Positions 21,789 to 33,673 are shown, numbered from the stretch's first letter. The stretch: 64,000 nucleotides of DNA from a cyanobacterium endosymbiont of Rhopalodia gibberula (GCF_003574135.1 NZ_AP018341.1:434001-498000), one strand, 5' to 3'. Program-made: numbers and translations. Notes: generated by a model not told the origin, from the letters alone.

Positions 21789-22931
21789 AAATATAACCTA
21801 CTATGCTTTGGATGGGATAACTTATATACTCCAATGGTTTAGATAATACTAGCACTTAATGCTATCATTTTTTTAGAGAATTAGTCACTAATAATTGATA
21901 ATCAAAAGAATGACTTAATTAAACTTAATTGACAACCAGTCTAGATTGATAATTAAATCTTAATTTTCTAGCTTAATCAAATTCATTTAATAATAAACAA
22001 TGGAGTTAAATATTTTAATTTAAATTACTATATAAAAAACAATATTTTTAGTATGAGTTTACCTACAAAAATTAATTTTTTATTTTTAGTAGTATTACTA
22101 CGTTCCCTTTTTATAAAATTATTTAGGATAAATAATCAAGATATTTTTAGAATAGGAGTAGCTAACCTGTGTCTTTTTTTATTCTTGTTTTCTCTGAGTT
22201 AAATTTTGTGTAAATCTTCATCAAGATGGCTACTACTATTAATAGTCCCTTGGTAAAATTTTATATTTTTATTTTTTTATTAGAAATTGCCGTAGTAAAT
22301 ACTAACCAAATAAAAAATCATACTGAACTGATAATCTAGAATTGACTATTAAAATACCAAGTCAAGAGACTTCAGAGTTAAAAATAATTATCAATCTATA
22401 GGTTATCCTTTTCACTCACTTCGATTTATTATTAATATTTCTTACTCTTAACTTAATGTTTTTTTAGAAAAATAATTATTTTATGATGTTTTTAACACCA
22501 ATTATTTAATTTTTATAGTTATAATATTCAGGTTATTTCCTCTCATAACTATTCCAATTTTTGGGAAAACTATTATATTTTTATATATCCGATTAGTTTA
22601 GCTTTTATTTCTTTACTTAAATATTTTTTATCTTTATGTAAAACATATTTACTTCCGTTTAATTATGACTAGCTCTTTAAACTCTCCAGTTTTTTATTTA
22701 AGATTTTTTAAAAAAATATTTATATAGAATCTCTAAAAATATAGAGCAACCTATTTAATTTTTATAACAATATTTTTTATTATACTTATAACTATATAAG
22801 TATTTTTTAATAAATTTTTGTTTATATAATTTCTATACTTACTTGTTTATTTAAATAAAATAACACTGTATAATAACTTCTTTATCTTTTAATAAAAGCG
22901 ATTTAATTAATTTTCTAATTGTCAACTATTT

Positions 22932-22965
22932 AACTCTTAAATAATGATATTTAAGAGTTTTTTTT
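22932..22965 (+). terminator. orphan intrinsic terminator
   Basis: AACTCTTAAATA (22932-22943) pairs perfectly with 22948-22959 around loop ATGA. A run of seven to eight T follows on the plus strand. The shape is that of a Rho-independent terminator, but there is no gene within more than 1 kb upstream on the plus strand. Confidence 0.6.
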
Positions 22966-23264
22966 AAAGACTTTAGTATATATTTTTCTATTTTCAAGTT
23001 AAATTAACTATTCTTTAGGTTTGACTTCATGTTGATTAAATCTTATTTAATGACGACTTATATTGAAATATAAAGCTTTTTTTACTCAAGGCAAATTTAT
23101 CATAGTTAATTTATAATTTTGATGATTTTTTATAGTTTTACTAGTATAAATAAAGATTTATATTGTTCGATAAATTAAACTATTACTATCTTAGTTTTAT
23201 TTAAAATTTAAATAATAGGTAATATTGAGTCTTTCTAAATTTTAAATATTATTTATTAAACTGA

Positions 23265-23301
23265 TTTCAAAAATTGATACAGTTAGTATCAATTTTTGAA
23301 A
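23265..23301. repeat. perfect hairpin, 16-bp stem and 5-nt loop
   Basis: TTTCAAAAATTGATAC (23265-23280) pairs exactly with 23286-23301 around loop AGTTA. It is in a gene-free stretch with no T-run beyond the stem. Function unknown. Confidence 0.65.
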
Positions 23302-24574
23302 AATCTTGAGTTTAGTATAATTCAATTTAAATATCAAATCTTATAAAAGATTATCTATATAATAATCGTAGGGTTTAAAAAACATATAAATAACAATCAA
23401 ACTTTATCTTTTAGTTTGCATATAAATAAATAGAAAATCTAAAATTTGCTATTACTAATTATCTATTTATTACTGTTATAATTATTATATTTTTTGAGTT
23501 TATACAAATAATCTTATAGAGAAGATAACTGATTTCTTTTAAGAAAAAGAATTGCTATTATAGCTTTAAAATAAACAAATATTAAAAATAGATTATTTAT
23601 CTAGATAAATATTTTCCATATAACAATTAAAGTAGAGTAAAATTGGTGGACTATGTTCAACTAAAATTTGAAATTCTGTAAAAGAGATCTTAAGGGTTAT
23701 ATTCAATATTTTCTTACTCAGATTAGTTTTGAAAACTTTACAGAAACTAAAAATTTATTTCCCTAAGTTACTATAATTTTTATTAAGTCATTGCTGAAGA
23801 TAAGAATACTTTAATTTATCAAATAATTTGATACAGTACCCGTGGCATTTTTAGACTTGATTATCACAATGTAAAAATATTTTTTTAAGAAAATTAAACA
23901 ACAACTAAAAATCTGTAATAAATAATTTAACTTTAAATAAACTTATAAATAAGTTTTTAGATATTATTAATACACATAACTTAATAAGTACAATAGTATA
24001 AAATTATTTTTTCTAGCTTAGAAAACTATTAATCTAGTTTAGAATCTATTTAAATTTTTTTTGATGATTAGCGATCATAATTTATGATAAATTTTAGTTA
24101 TTTAAATAAATATTAATCTAGGTTTTTAAAACCATATCACTTCTAATAAAAAAATAGAATCATTGAAATGACAAGTACATTGAGCTTATCTTCTTATTTA
24201 GAAAAATATACTTTTATTTAGTTTATTTAAATTATTTCTCTTACTTGATTAACTTTTAAGATCTCTCGGAAAATTGTTTTTATCTATAGAGTTGATCTGG
24301 CACAAAAATTAAATCTATAAATTTATTTATTACTATCTTTACTAATTTAATAAAACTAATATTAGTACTAGTTTTATTACCATTACTGCTTTTTTTCAAA
24401 GTCAGAATGTTAACCTAGTATGAGCATTAACCAGCTTTTAAATTAGAGGTTTGACAGTTGTCTTTACGGTGCAATAAACCCTTGAACAACTATTTGTTCA
24501 TTCGTTTCCTTAAATTAGTTCTGTGACCTAAGTTCTAGATATTGAAATCCTAGATTAATTAATCTTATTAAGTA

Positions 24575-25969
24575 TCAAGCTGCTTCTCCTCCTACCATAA
24601 CCTCTTTAATCCGTAGACTTGGTCCTCCACAACCAACAGCTAAACCACTTTGTCCTCCTTTACCACAGCCTCCTGATTCATCCCAATAAAAATCATTCCC
24701 GATTGCCTCAATATTACCTAGAGTTTTAAATACATTCCCTGATAAAGTCACATCTCTGACAGGTTCAGCCAGCTTTCCATGCCGAATCATCCAAGCTTCT
24801 CCTGCACTAAAAGTAAACATCTCCCCATTTGTCATTCCCCCTAACCAATTTTTTGCATAAATCCCTTCTTGAATATCTGTCAATAAATCTTCTACTGGAG
24901 TTTCTCCGCGTTCGATCCAGGTGTTTGTCATTCGTACTAAAGGAGGATAATGATAGTTTAAACAACGGGCATTTCCAGTAGGACGTTCGTTTAATTTTCC
25001 GGCGGTTTCCCGTGAATGTAATCGTCCGACCAAGACCCCATTATGAATTAATTGGCTCTTGGTTGCAGGAACCCCTTCATCATCATAAAAATAACTCCCT
25101 CTGTGGCCTTGGGGAGCAGCCCCATCAAAAATTTGCAGAATCTCAGGTCCAAATTGTCTCCCCATACTCATTAACTCTAAAAGCTCGGGATTGTCGCATA
25201 ACATGTCCGCTTCAGAAAGATGGCCAAATGCCTCGTGAACAAACAAACCTGTAAGAATAGGGTCTATCACAACTGTATAGTTATTCCCCTTCACAGGGGG
25301 TAAAACTAAAGCATTCAGCGCGCGTTGGGCTGCTCCTTGTATTTGTTGTTCTAAACCTATCAAATCTTCATATCCCCGACGAGACCCTATAGTTTCCCGT
25401 CCTGTTTGTAGGGTTTCACCACTTCTAGCCGTCGCTGAAAACCGCATTTCCAAATCTGCCCAAGACTGTTTAATCAATGTACCTTCGGAGGTAGCCAAAA
25501 GGATGTTTTGGGTACTGTCCCTATAGCGGACTGAGGTAGTCGCAATTTTTTCACTCAAACTGCGGAGAATTACGTTGTAATGGTCACACAGGGCTTTTTT
25601 TTGTGATAAGGGAACATGGCGAGGATCAGTCCCGGTTAAAGGCAACTGACAGTCAATCTGGACTGGTTCAATGGGAGCTAATCGAGTTTCCTCATCCCCC
25701 ACCAAACGTGCTGCTGCGATTACCTCTTCTACTCGCTGGTTTAGAGTTGATAATTCATTAAAGGTGGCAAAACCCCATCCACCTCTGTAACAGGCTCTGA
25801 CTTGACCTCCACTGGCAATACCTTCACTCAGAGTGTCTATTTGATTCCCCCGCAATATAATATTTGTCTCTTCAGAGTATTCGACTCGAATTGCTAAAAA
25901 ATCCACGTGATTGCGGTAACGGGAGATGATTTCTGTTAGTTGATTTTTGTAGGTGGTAATCTTAGTCAT
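24575..25969 (-). CDS. tldD: metallopeptidase TldD
   Basis: 464 residues, full length for the TldD/PmbA family. The zinc motif HEAFGH (H245-H250, HExxxH) and the C-terminal CGKGGQSGLAVGCGGPSLRI are intact. TldD with its partner PmbA/TldE cleaves unfolded peptides and processes some ribosomal peptides; the partner gene is not in view. It stands between two gene-poor stretches. Confidence 0.93.
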   Translation of the reverse strand: MTKITTYKNQLTEIISRYRNHVDFLAIRVEYSEETNIILRGNQIDTLSEGIASGGQVRACYRGGWGFATFNELSTLNQRVEEVIAAARLVGDEETRLAPIEPVQIDCQLPLTGTDPRHVPLSQKKALCDHYNVILRSLSEKIATTSVRYRDSTQNILLATSEGTLIKQSWADLEMRFSATARSGETLQTGRETIGSRRGYEDLIGLEQQIQGAAQRALNALVLPPVKGNNYTVVIDPILTGLFVHEAFGHLSEADMLCDNPELLELMSMGRQFGPEILQIFDGAAPQGHRGSYFYDDEGVPATKSQLIHNGVLVGRLHSRETAGKLNERPTGNARCLNYHYPPLVRMTNTWIERGETPVEDLLTDIQEGIYAKNWLGGMTNGEMFTFSAGEAWMIRHGKLAEPVRDVTLSGNVFKTLGNIEAIGNDFYWDESGGCGKGGQSGLAVGCGGPSLRIKEVMVGGEAA

Positions 25970-26318
25970 AGAGGCAGCCGTAGTTAATTTTGATTTACGT
26001 GTCTTTTAGTTTAAAGGACAGATGGAAAGTGGAGTACGCGAGTATAAATAACCTTTTCTAGAAAAAGGAAAATTTGCGATTTTGGTGTTAATTATACTCT
26101 TTATTATGGAAATAATATGGCAAGTCGTTAAATTTATTAATTGCTATCTTAGCTTCTAGTGTAAGATTTTATCTATAAAATAGACACAGTTGTTAGCTAC
26201 TATTATTATAACCCTATTTTTATAAAAAAAAAACTTCTAATATGTCCCTTTTTATAGTTAGTGCCTGAAGATAAATAATAGGTTTTAAAAAACTTTATTT
26301 TTCTGTATTATTAATGAG

Positions 26319-26363
26319 TTTACATATTATTTACCTAATAAAATTAGGTAAATAATATGTAAA
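26319..26363. repeat. perfect hairpin, 21-bp stem and 3-nt loop
   Basis: The 21 nt at 26319-26339 (beginning TTTACATATTATTTACC) are exactly complementary to 26343-26363, leaving an AAA loop. It is one of the longest perfect small hairpins in the window and lies in gene-free DNA. Confidence 0.75.
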
Positions 26364-26557
26364 GACTAAAAATTCAATATATAAATCTTTACTACTTGTT
26401 GTAGTAAAAGTTTATTTTGTGTTAGTAAATAAGAAGTTTTAGTTACTTCTATTTTATTAATATGATTTATGGGACTTTCCTCAAAAATTTGTTGTGTGCT
26501 TTCTATTGTCATAGATTAATTCTTACTGAAGTTTTTTTTATTTCATCCTGTAAGGAT

Positions 26558-26621
26558 GCTAATTAAGCTATCATTTCCAGTCTTAGTGAATATTAAGACT
26601 GGAAATGATGACTTAATTAGC
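26558..26621. repeat. two-tier hairpin, 15-bp and 10-bp perfect stems
   Basis: Inner stem TCATTTCCAGTCTTA (26571-26585) pairs with 26594-26608 around an 8-nt loop. Outer stem GCTAATTAAG (26558-26567) pairs with 26612-26621. The two are separated by three positions that pair poorly. The total structure spans 64 nt. Confidence 0.75.
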
Positions 26622-26770
26622 TACAATTTTCTTATAATCAGAAGAAAATAAATTATATTTTTTTTACTAATAGTTAAAAAGAAAGTTCAGTTAGTATATT
26701 GCTGTAGTTTTTTAGTTAGTTATCTATAACAAGCTTATACTAGCTTAGTAATAAAAACAGTTAATTTCAA

Positions 26771-26812
26771 GATTATTCTAATAACTATAAGACTAAAGTT
26801 ATTAGAATAATC
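26771..26812. repeat. perfect hairpin, 16-bp stem and 10-nt loop
   Basis: GATTATTCTAATAACT (26771-26786) pairs exactly with 26797-26812. It is the third long hairpin within 500 bp in this gene-free stretch. Confidence 0.7.
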
Positions 26813-27886
26813 CGTGGTTGATCATCTCTTATTTTAACTTAGCCTACAAAGAGAATAAAGTTAACACTAATTAGGTTATTAAAAGTTATGCATTGAGGCA
26901 GAATAGCCTAATATATTAGAACAATTTCTAGAAGAAGATAATAATGCCATTCTACAAAAACTAAATACTAGCTTGTACCGATAAAATGTTCACTACATTA
27001 GTATTTTTATTATTTCTACTTTTTAAAGATGGACAAATAAAAAAGTTTTTCTTGCTTATATAACAGAAGTGTTAATATTATAATTTTGTACGGTAGCTTA
27101 TGTAGTAATCGATAATTTATCGGTTAGTAAAACAATAAAAGTTAAATAATTTATAAAATCTATAGAGACAAAATTTTTACTTTTACCTTCTTGTTCTTCC
27201 GATTTAAACCTTATTAAAAATTTTAAGTCAAAAATTGAAGACTATTTGTGAAGCCAAAAATTCCAGAATTCTAGAGTACTCAATTAAGCTATAGATTTAG
27301 CAACTATCGACTAGTGTACCTATTATTGTTATTACGAGCTATCCAATGGAAAACCACTTCTTAAGAAAGTAAAATTGTTTGCTTGAAAACCTTCTTTTTA
27401 CTTTATAAAAGGAAAAATCTACCTCTCTAACCACATAGAGTATTTTTCCTTTGTTTATTAAGCCTAAAAATATAACTTTAATTAGGTTTTTTTGACTTTT
27501 ATATTTATCTTTTTAGTCAAATTTTAAGTGTTTGATCAAAAGTAAATAGTAAATTAATTAAATCACTGCTGAAGGGTTATTCACAAATATCATTCCAAAA
27601 TAGAATCTATAAATTTATCTGCTTTAACTTCCAATTCATTTGTGATTGTTAAAATCCTCCAGACTTCTTATTTTTTGTAATGCTAAGTTTTCGTTTGCAA
27701 AATTAGCATTACTTTAATCATTAAAAGTATTTCACTGCATCCACTTGTTTTATAAACTCATTTCAAAACTGATAGACTTGTTTAAAATAGGTGTCATCAC
27801 TCATCTTTTTTTTAGAAAATTATTAGAATGGGGAACTAGTTTGAGTGTAACTTTTAAGGATATATTTAAAAGCAACTCGAGCTTTG

Positions 27887-27906
27887 ATCTCGTAAGCTTA
27901 CGAGAT
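27887..27906. repeat. 20-bp perfect palindrome
   Basis: ATCTCGTAAGCTTACGAGAT reads the same on both strands with no loop. It could be a protein-binding site or a short cruciform-forming remnant. No gene is adjacent. Confidence 0.6.
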
Positions 27907-28922
27907 GTATAAGATATTTAAACTATTCTCTCTAGAATCCACCGACACTGTTTCAATAATTTATTAATACTTTTTTAGTAACTTATCCCAAACAGTTTCA
28001 ATAATTTGAACTTCTGAAATTGTGTCAGGTCTCTACTGTCTATTCTACTGTATTGATTGTCTCTGTATCTAGGGCTAGGAAAATTTTTCTTGGTAAGACT
28101 TAAACATCAATCACGAAACAGGGTATCATCTCACCTCACCAACCCAGAAACATGTACTTTTAACTCTTTGAGATCTTTTATAGACTTAATTTCTGTTTTA
28201 AACTATTTCCTCGTTTTTCCTCTCATTTGTGCCCCGCATTGCGAGTCGAGAAATAAATCACCTCAAAATTAGCATAGAGCCTGTGCATAACTTCAAGTCT
28301 ATTCACGTAATACAATCAAGAACTGTATTGTTGATAACCTAACTCGAAAGGCATAGATTTCTCAAACCCTAAAACTAGATTGCTGCCTATGTATTTATGT
28401 AATGATAGCTTGCTGAGTATCTACGTTACAACGGCATTTTGTTGTACCACATTGAAAACCTATAACCATAGTACAATCTCTTTCCTTCCATAAGCAATAG
28501 GCAGCAATGATGAACTGCTTTTTTATCATAGTTAAAACTTAATTGTAAACTGTTTGCGTTTCCTAAAATTGTATGGAGAAACTTATTCCAACTGGTGGCA
28601 AATTTCACCAAAGATAAGTTAAGCTATTTCTTGTTACTTCTCCTGAGCTAGATTGAGCATTATTAAGAGTTGATAATCGTAGTATTGGCAGCTTCGAATT
28701 CGAAAGTACTAAATAGAACGTTATATAAGGTTTTTCTCACCGAATTATTCTTCAGTTACAGTCATTGACTGTGTCAGTGTTTATCTTAATTTATAAGTAT
28801 CCTGACCAAATTAAATGAAAGGTTGGTATTGTCTAGCAACAGGTTTTTGTTTATTAACTTATTTTAATCTTTCTGTTAAGATAGACTGAACACATAACTT
28901 AACTTTTGTTAAAAATATTCTT

Positions 28923-30425
28923 ATGTTTAATTGGTTTAACCGTAAAGTTGAAACGCCTGCTCAATCTCAAGAATCAAAATCTGTTGAAGAAAAAACTCTT
29001 TCTGATTCTTCACAAACCCAAAAACAAATCCCAGAACAAACATCTCAGTCAAGTCAAGAGGATTATCTAACTTTGGCTAAGTTCGCTTATAAAAACATTC
29101 AACAACGCGAAGGAAAATCCCAATCGGAAGAAACTCCAGAAACGCTTGAAACTGAAGCCGATTTACAACAAGAAGAAACCATAAAAACTAAGTCCTCAAA
29201 GACTCCTAAAACCCCAGTATCAGAAGTCTTTGAGGAACCCGTTCTCACCAGTGCAACCACTACCGTTGAAACTCCTCAATCCTCGGCACAAGAAGTTAGG
29301 TATGAACCGGCTTCCGTTGAAGAAAGAACCACACCAGCTTGGATGCAAAAATCTGATCGTCTAGAAATCCTTAAGGAAACAGCGATAGAGACGAAAAAGG
29401 TAAAAGAATCAGAATTGGCCTTTGATGAAGAATTTGTCTGGTCAGTCAAAGTTCTTGCAGCTCAAGGCCGTGCACCTAAAGATATTTCTGCCGAAGAGAT
29501 TAGCTGGTTGAAACGACTGCGTCAAGGACTAGGTAAAACCCGTCGAGGGTTAATTAACAAACTTAAAGCGGTTGTTGGTCAAGGACCCCTCAACCAGGAT
29601 GCGGTAACAGAAATTGAAGCTTTGTTACTACAGGCGGATGTAGGTTTAGAGGCTACTGACTATATCATTACAAGTTTACAAAGTAGACTTCGCGAAGAGA
29701 CATTACCCCCCGAACAGGCGATTGCCTATCTTAAAGAAATTCTACGTGATATTCTCGATGCTCCCTTAAAACAGATAAAGAATCCAGGGTTTGCTCCTGA
29801 AAAAGGTATTCTCAATATTTGGTTAATGACAGGGGTTAATGGTGCTGGTAAAACAACCACCATTGGAAAACTCGCCCATTTATCCCGACAATCCGGTTAT
29901 AGCTGTATAATTGCTGCGGCGGATACTTTTCGAGCAGCAGCTGTGGAACAGGTAAAAGTATGGGGACAAAGGAGTAATACTCTAGTCGTCGCTAACCCAG
30001 GCAAAAATACTGATCCGGCAGCAGTAGTATTTGATGGCATTGCGGCTGCCCAATCTCGTCAGACAGAACTCTTGTTAGTGGATACGGCAGGACGGTTACA
30101 AAATAAAAAGAATCTCATGGAAGAATTGTCTAAGATTAGACGAATTATTGACAAAAAAGCTCCTAATGCCCAAGTTGAAGCTTTACTAGTTCTCGATGCT
30201 ACTTTAGGACAGAACGGATTACGCCAAGCTGAAGTTTTTTCAAAATCAGCAAACTTAACGGGGGTGGTGTTAACTAAGTTGGATGGAACCGCTAAAGGTG
30301 GGATAGCCTTGGCCGTTTCTCAAAAACTTAATTTACCTATTCGCTTTATCAGTGCAGGAGAAGAAATCGAAGATTTACGACCTTTTTCTAGCTACGAATT
30401 TGTAGAGGCTTTACTTAATGATTGA
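28923..30425 (+). CDS. ftsY: signal recognition particle receptor FtsY
   Basis: 500 residues. A long acidic, Glu/Gln/Thr-rich N-terminal A domain (about 1-190) precedes the NG GTPase. NG motifs are intact: GVNGAGKTTTIGKLA, DTFRAAAVEQ, DTAGR and TKLDGTAKGG. FtsY docks ribosome-SRP complexes at the membrane for co-translational insertion. The acidic extension is of the kind used for membrane association. It stands alone. Confidence 0.97.
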   Translation: MFNWFNRKVETPAQSQESKSVEEKTLSDSSQTQKQIPEQTSQSSQEDYLTLAKFAYKNIQQREGKSQSEETPETLETEADLQQEETIKTKSSKTPKTPVSEVFEEPVLTSATTTVETPQSSAQEVRYEPASVEERTTPAWMQKSDRLEILKETAIETKKVKESELAFDEEFVWSVKVLAAQGRAPKDISAEEISWLKRLRQGLGKTRRGLINKLKAVVGQGPLNQDAVTEIEALLLQADVGLEATDYIITSLQSRLREETLPPEQAIAYLKEILRDILDAPLKQIKNPGFAPEKGILNIWLMTGVNGAGKTTTIGKLAHLSRQSGYSCIIAAADTFRAAAVEQVKVWGQRSNTLVVANPGKNTDPAAVVFDGIAAAQSRQTELLLVDTAGRLQNKKNLMEELSKIRRIIDKKAPNAQVEALLVLDATLGQNGLRQAEVFSKSANLTGVVLTKLDGTAKGGIALAVSQKLNLPIRFISAGEEIEDLRPFSSYEFVEALLND

Positions 30426-32120
30426 AATCTATAATAATTTTAGTTTTTAGGGAAGCATTTTATTTTCATTTATTGAACTTTAGTAATTACTCGCAAGTTG
30501 ATTGTCTGCACAAAATATTCTAATGCGTTATACAAAAAATAACACTAGTAAACTGGTACTTTTAATTGTAGCTACTTGTAATGTTGAACCTTATTAGTTA
30601 AGGTAAGTTGGACTCATATTACTATCTAGGAATGAGTACTTTGATACGCATTTATTTCTTGGATATACAAAATGTAGAAAAATAAGAATTTTGTTAAAAT
30701 TGCCAGTTGTGATACTTATATGAATGTCTAAACTGGTGATGTTGAATTGAATAGTGAAATGTTAAGTTAAGAAATTTTAGAGTTAAAAATAGACTAAATT
30801 TTTAATCTATAAGCTTTCTTTTTAATTGACTTTATTCAATTTATTATTAATATTGTTTACCGTTTTACAAGTTATTTCCTCGTCAGAATAGATAATAAAT
30901 TCTATAATCCAACGTTTAGACTAATTATTTCACTACGATGAATAAGCTTTTTTACACCAGTTAGCTAAGTTCAGTAATCCTGATATCCAGTCTTAATTTT
31001 TGTAAAAAATATTTTTTTATTGAAATTCTCTTGAGAATTTTAATAAAACTCAATCAACTTTTAGGTTTTTCTATGTGGAATTTTTGATCTAATTTTTTTA
31101 TAATTATTTCTATGGTTTACTCATTCCATTCTTTTTTAGCAGCATTCTTTATGTCACTATTTCAAGTCTTTTAAATAATTTTAATTTTAAATTTTTTAGT
31201 ATATATTATTTTTTTAAAGAAAATTAACTCTTTTATAAATTTACTTTTAAAAATGATTTATCCACTTTTTAAAAAAACTTAATGAAAGATGTTAAAAACT
31301 TTTATTAAGTTACAAGCTACTCAAAAAATTATCCAACTAATTGAAATTAAAACTAGTGATTTGAGGAATATAGGCAGAATCTCAAATAATTTCTTGAAGA
31401 AAAACTAACTTTCCTGAAGCGTCAGAGCTATAAATAATCATATACTTATAGGTTTGTTAAACTATTCACAGAAGAAATTTCATGGTATTAAGTCCAAAGA
31501 GGGAATATAAAATAGTTAAGTTTAGTTTATAAATATTTGATTAAAATATAGCGTCATCTAAAAATAGTATTATTATAGGATAATATTGTTTAGTTTTGTA
31601 GCAAAAGAAGAAAAATAAATTTAGAAATTACTAAAGGATATTTACTGGCTTTCTATTCATAATTAAAGCCAGCATAAAAATTATAGGTGTTAATAGATAA
31701 GCCTGGCGTTCATGAGTATTTTGGAACAGTTAATGAAATGGAAGAAGTCTTGCTAAATCGTTGTAATTTCTTCAGGAAAATAAAAAAATAAATTAAAAAT
31801 ATAACTCATTATCATTGGCTAAATTTTTAGTTCCTTTTTCTAGGAGAATGTGTCTGCCGAATTTGGCATCAAACAATAAGTATATAGAATTATAGTCCAT
31901 TTTGATAATCTACTTGTCCAAGAAATGGTGAAAAAGATCAATCGGACAATCAAATTAATTATAAAGATAATCTTATGGCTGAACTAACTTTAATAGTTTT
32001 ATAAAAAGAGAAAAATAGTTTTGTTAAACCAGTATTCTCCTATTAACTTGTGACACTTAATCTGGAAAAGCTTTATTTATAAGAATATTCTGAGTTAGAC
32101 TAAAAGATTAGAGTTAAAAA
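30426..32120. other. 1.7-kb gene-free AT-rich region
   Basis: No gene found. A weak hairpin at 31023-31040 (AAATTCTC / GAGAATTT) is present. Plus-strand stretches near 31850-32000 have slightly coding-like composition but are broken by stops. Probably eroded genes. Confidence 0.5.
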
Positions 32121-33620
32121 TTAAGGCAACCATTGAGGACGAAATCCAATTAAAGGTAATTCTTTCAGTTCTACTTGAGTATTCGAAGTATTCTGTATTG
32201 GTGGAATCAGTAGCCATAATTGTCCACCGACGATTGCTTCTCCTGAATTACTAGTTAATTTATCATTAAAAATAGGATTATCACTAGTTACGACCTGATC
32301 AAATAAAAGAGCTAAACCGTCGGGAGCTAAACTGATTTTTATATCTCGATAATCGGATAAGGTCGCCAAAGGAACCATCGCTCCTTTTTTAAGATCAAAC
32401 TTCGCAAAATAAGGTTGTTCTTTATATTCTTCAGTATTGACCAATTCGGTTAGTAAACAATAAAGAATAGTTCCCTTTAAATTAAACTGACAATCAATGA
32501 TAGACCCTTCAGTTGTTAGGAGTTCTTTTTGCACTCCCTGATTATTCACATAAAAAAGTGATCGCATGTAACGCAAATTAGCATCATCTGTATTAAAGTC
32601 TACCATAGCTGCTGCTGAACCATTAGGAGCAAAATTGAGTAATTGACCGAATTTTGGCAAAAAATCTAAGGGTTCAGCCCGAGGTTCTAAGGGTAAAATT
32701 CCAATTCCTTCTCCTCTAGCTACTGCTAACGTTTGGCTATCAGGAGTAATGGAAAACTCTCCCCCCGTTACTTTTAAACGTTCCGGTTTGTTCCCAGATT
32801 TCAGCATCCACAGATCAAAATCAGCCGGATTTTGACGGTTAACTCGTTGTATTACAATAATTTTTCCGTTATCTGACAAATCGAATTGGTTATTTTGATA
32901 GTCTTCATTATCAAGTATTAGTTCTATTTTCCCTGGTTGGTTAGCTGTAGGGTTATCTACCCCATTATCAACTCCTGTTGTCACTTTATACAGTTGCAAT
33001 TCTCGTAATCCCTCAATTCCTCGCCCTTGAGGTGCGGCAGAAAAGAGTATGTAATCACCTTGGGGATAAAATTCAAAGTCAATGACAACTAGCTCTCTAG
33101 GAGTCAAAATTCGCTTATTTTGTCGGGTTAAATTGTAAAAAACCAGTTTTCCTTCTTCTTCCCCCTGAGTTCCGATGTAAGCTAAAGCGCGATCTCGACT
33201 TTGAAACTTTCCCACAAATGGTTCCATTATTTCCCCTGGTTGTCCTTGTTGTCTAAACCTTTCCCTAGCCCCAGAAAGATGGATTTGATAGGTTTGTCCG
33301 TAGGGGACTGGATTTTTTAAAGTGTAAGCTAGTCGTCGTCCAGCCCAACTAAATTTACCAGGAACAGGAGGCTTAATCACTAAGTTCTTTTCGACACTAA
33401 CAGTATCCATCGGGCGATCAAAGGTTAAAATAAATGCTCGATCTTTTGCCCCAATTTGTTTACCTTGCCATGTTAAACTTTTGACTCGAGGTCCTTTTCT
33501 TAAAAAACATTGACTTCCACAATTTTTTTCTCCTATGATCAGACCTCCAATTACAACCATTAAAGCTGCCATTATAAATAAAGAAATTCTGTCAATGGGT
33601 CGCAATACTAACTTATTCAT
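32121..33620 (-). CDS. membrane-anchored Ig-like / beta-propeller envelope protein
   Basis: 499 residues from the chosen ATG; the frame also allows a TTG 21 bp upstream. One N-terminal membrane span (about residues 10-32) is followed by a bacterial Ig-like (SbsA/Big-type) domain at about 45-140 (FILTFDRPMDTVSVEKNLVIKP). A long WD40/TolB-like repeat region follows (for example LVVIDFEFYPQGDYILFSA and DSQTLAVARGEGIGIL). It is probably anchored in the membrane facing the periplasm; the function is unknown. It is the last gene of a likely operon with the two permease-type genes, 53 bp after the upstream one. Confidence 0.75.
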   Translation of the reverse strand: MNKLVLRPIDRISLFIMAALMVVIGGLIIGEKNCGSQCFLRKGPRVKSLTWQGKQIGAKDRAFILTFDRPMDTVSVEKNLVIKPPVPGKFSWAGRRLAYTLKNPVPYGQTYQIHLSGARERFRQQGQPGEIMEPFVGKFQSRDRALAYIGTQGEEEGKLVFYNLTRQNKRILTPRELVVIDFEFYPQGDYILFSAAPQGRGIEGLRELQLYKVTTGVDNGVDNPTANQPGKIELILDNEDYQNNQFDLSDNGKIIVIQRVNRQNPADFDLWMLKSGNKPERLKVTGGEFSITPDSQTLAVARGEGIGILPLEPRAEPLDFLPKFGQLLNFAPNGSAAAMVDFNTDDANLRYMRSLFYVNNQGVQKELLTTEGSIIDCQFNLKGTILYCLLTELVNTEEYKEQPYFAKFDLKKGAMVPLATLSDYRDIKISLAPDGLALLFDQVVTSDNPIFNDKLTSNSGEAIVGGQLWLLIPPIQNTSNTQVELKELPLIGFRPQWLP

Positions 33621-33673
33621 AAGAATATGGTCAAACAACAATTAATTTCTTCTCAAGAAAGTTGTGTGTAAGT

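Larger units (their letters stand above)
21789..24574. other. 2.8-kb extremely AT-rich gene-free region
   Basis: No reading frame with protein-like composition was seen on either strand; homopolymer A/T runs and stops are everywhere. Three inverted repeats stand out: 22932-22959 (intrinsic-terminator shape), 23265-23301 (16-bp perfect stem) and 24348-24379 (11-bp stem, 10-nt loop). It probably represents genes eroded beyond recognition. Confidence 0.6.
25970..28922. other. 2.95-kb gene-free region with hairpin cluster
   Basis: It separates the divergent tldD and ftsY genes. 25970-27900 is very AT-rich and holds three long hairpins plus a 20-bp palindrome. 27950-28700 has more ordinary base composition and may be a recently decayed gene, but the frames at 28057-28272 (plus) and 28426-28611 (minus) match nothing I recognise and lack ribosome-binding sites. 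The ftsY promoter must lie near the right end. Confidence 0.55.

Noticed and set aside
28057-28272. 71-codon ORF upstream of ftsY
   Set aside because: Reads as random sequence with no domain and no ribosome-binding site. Possibly antisense to an old pseudogene, but not supportable as a gene.
28426-28611. 61-codon minus-strand ORF upstream of ftsY
   Set aside because: No motif or start signal. Kept only as part of a possibly decayed region.
28640-28720. TTCGAATTCGAA stretch considered as a tRNA T-loop
   Set aside because: No acceptor, D or anticodon stem could be built around it. It is a short palindrome.
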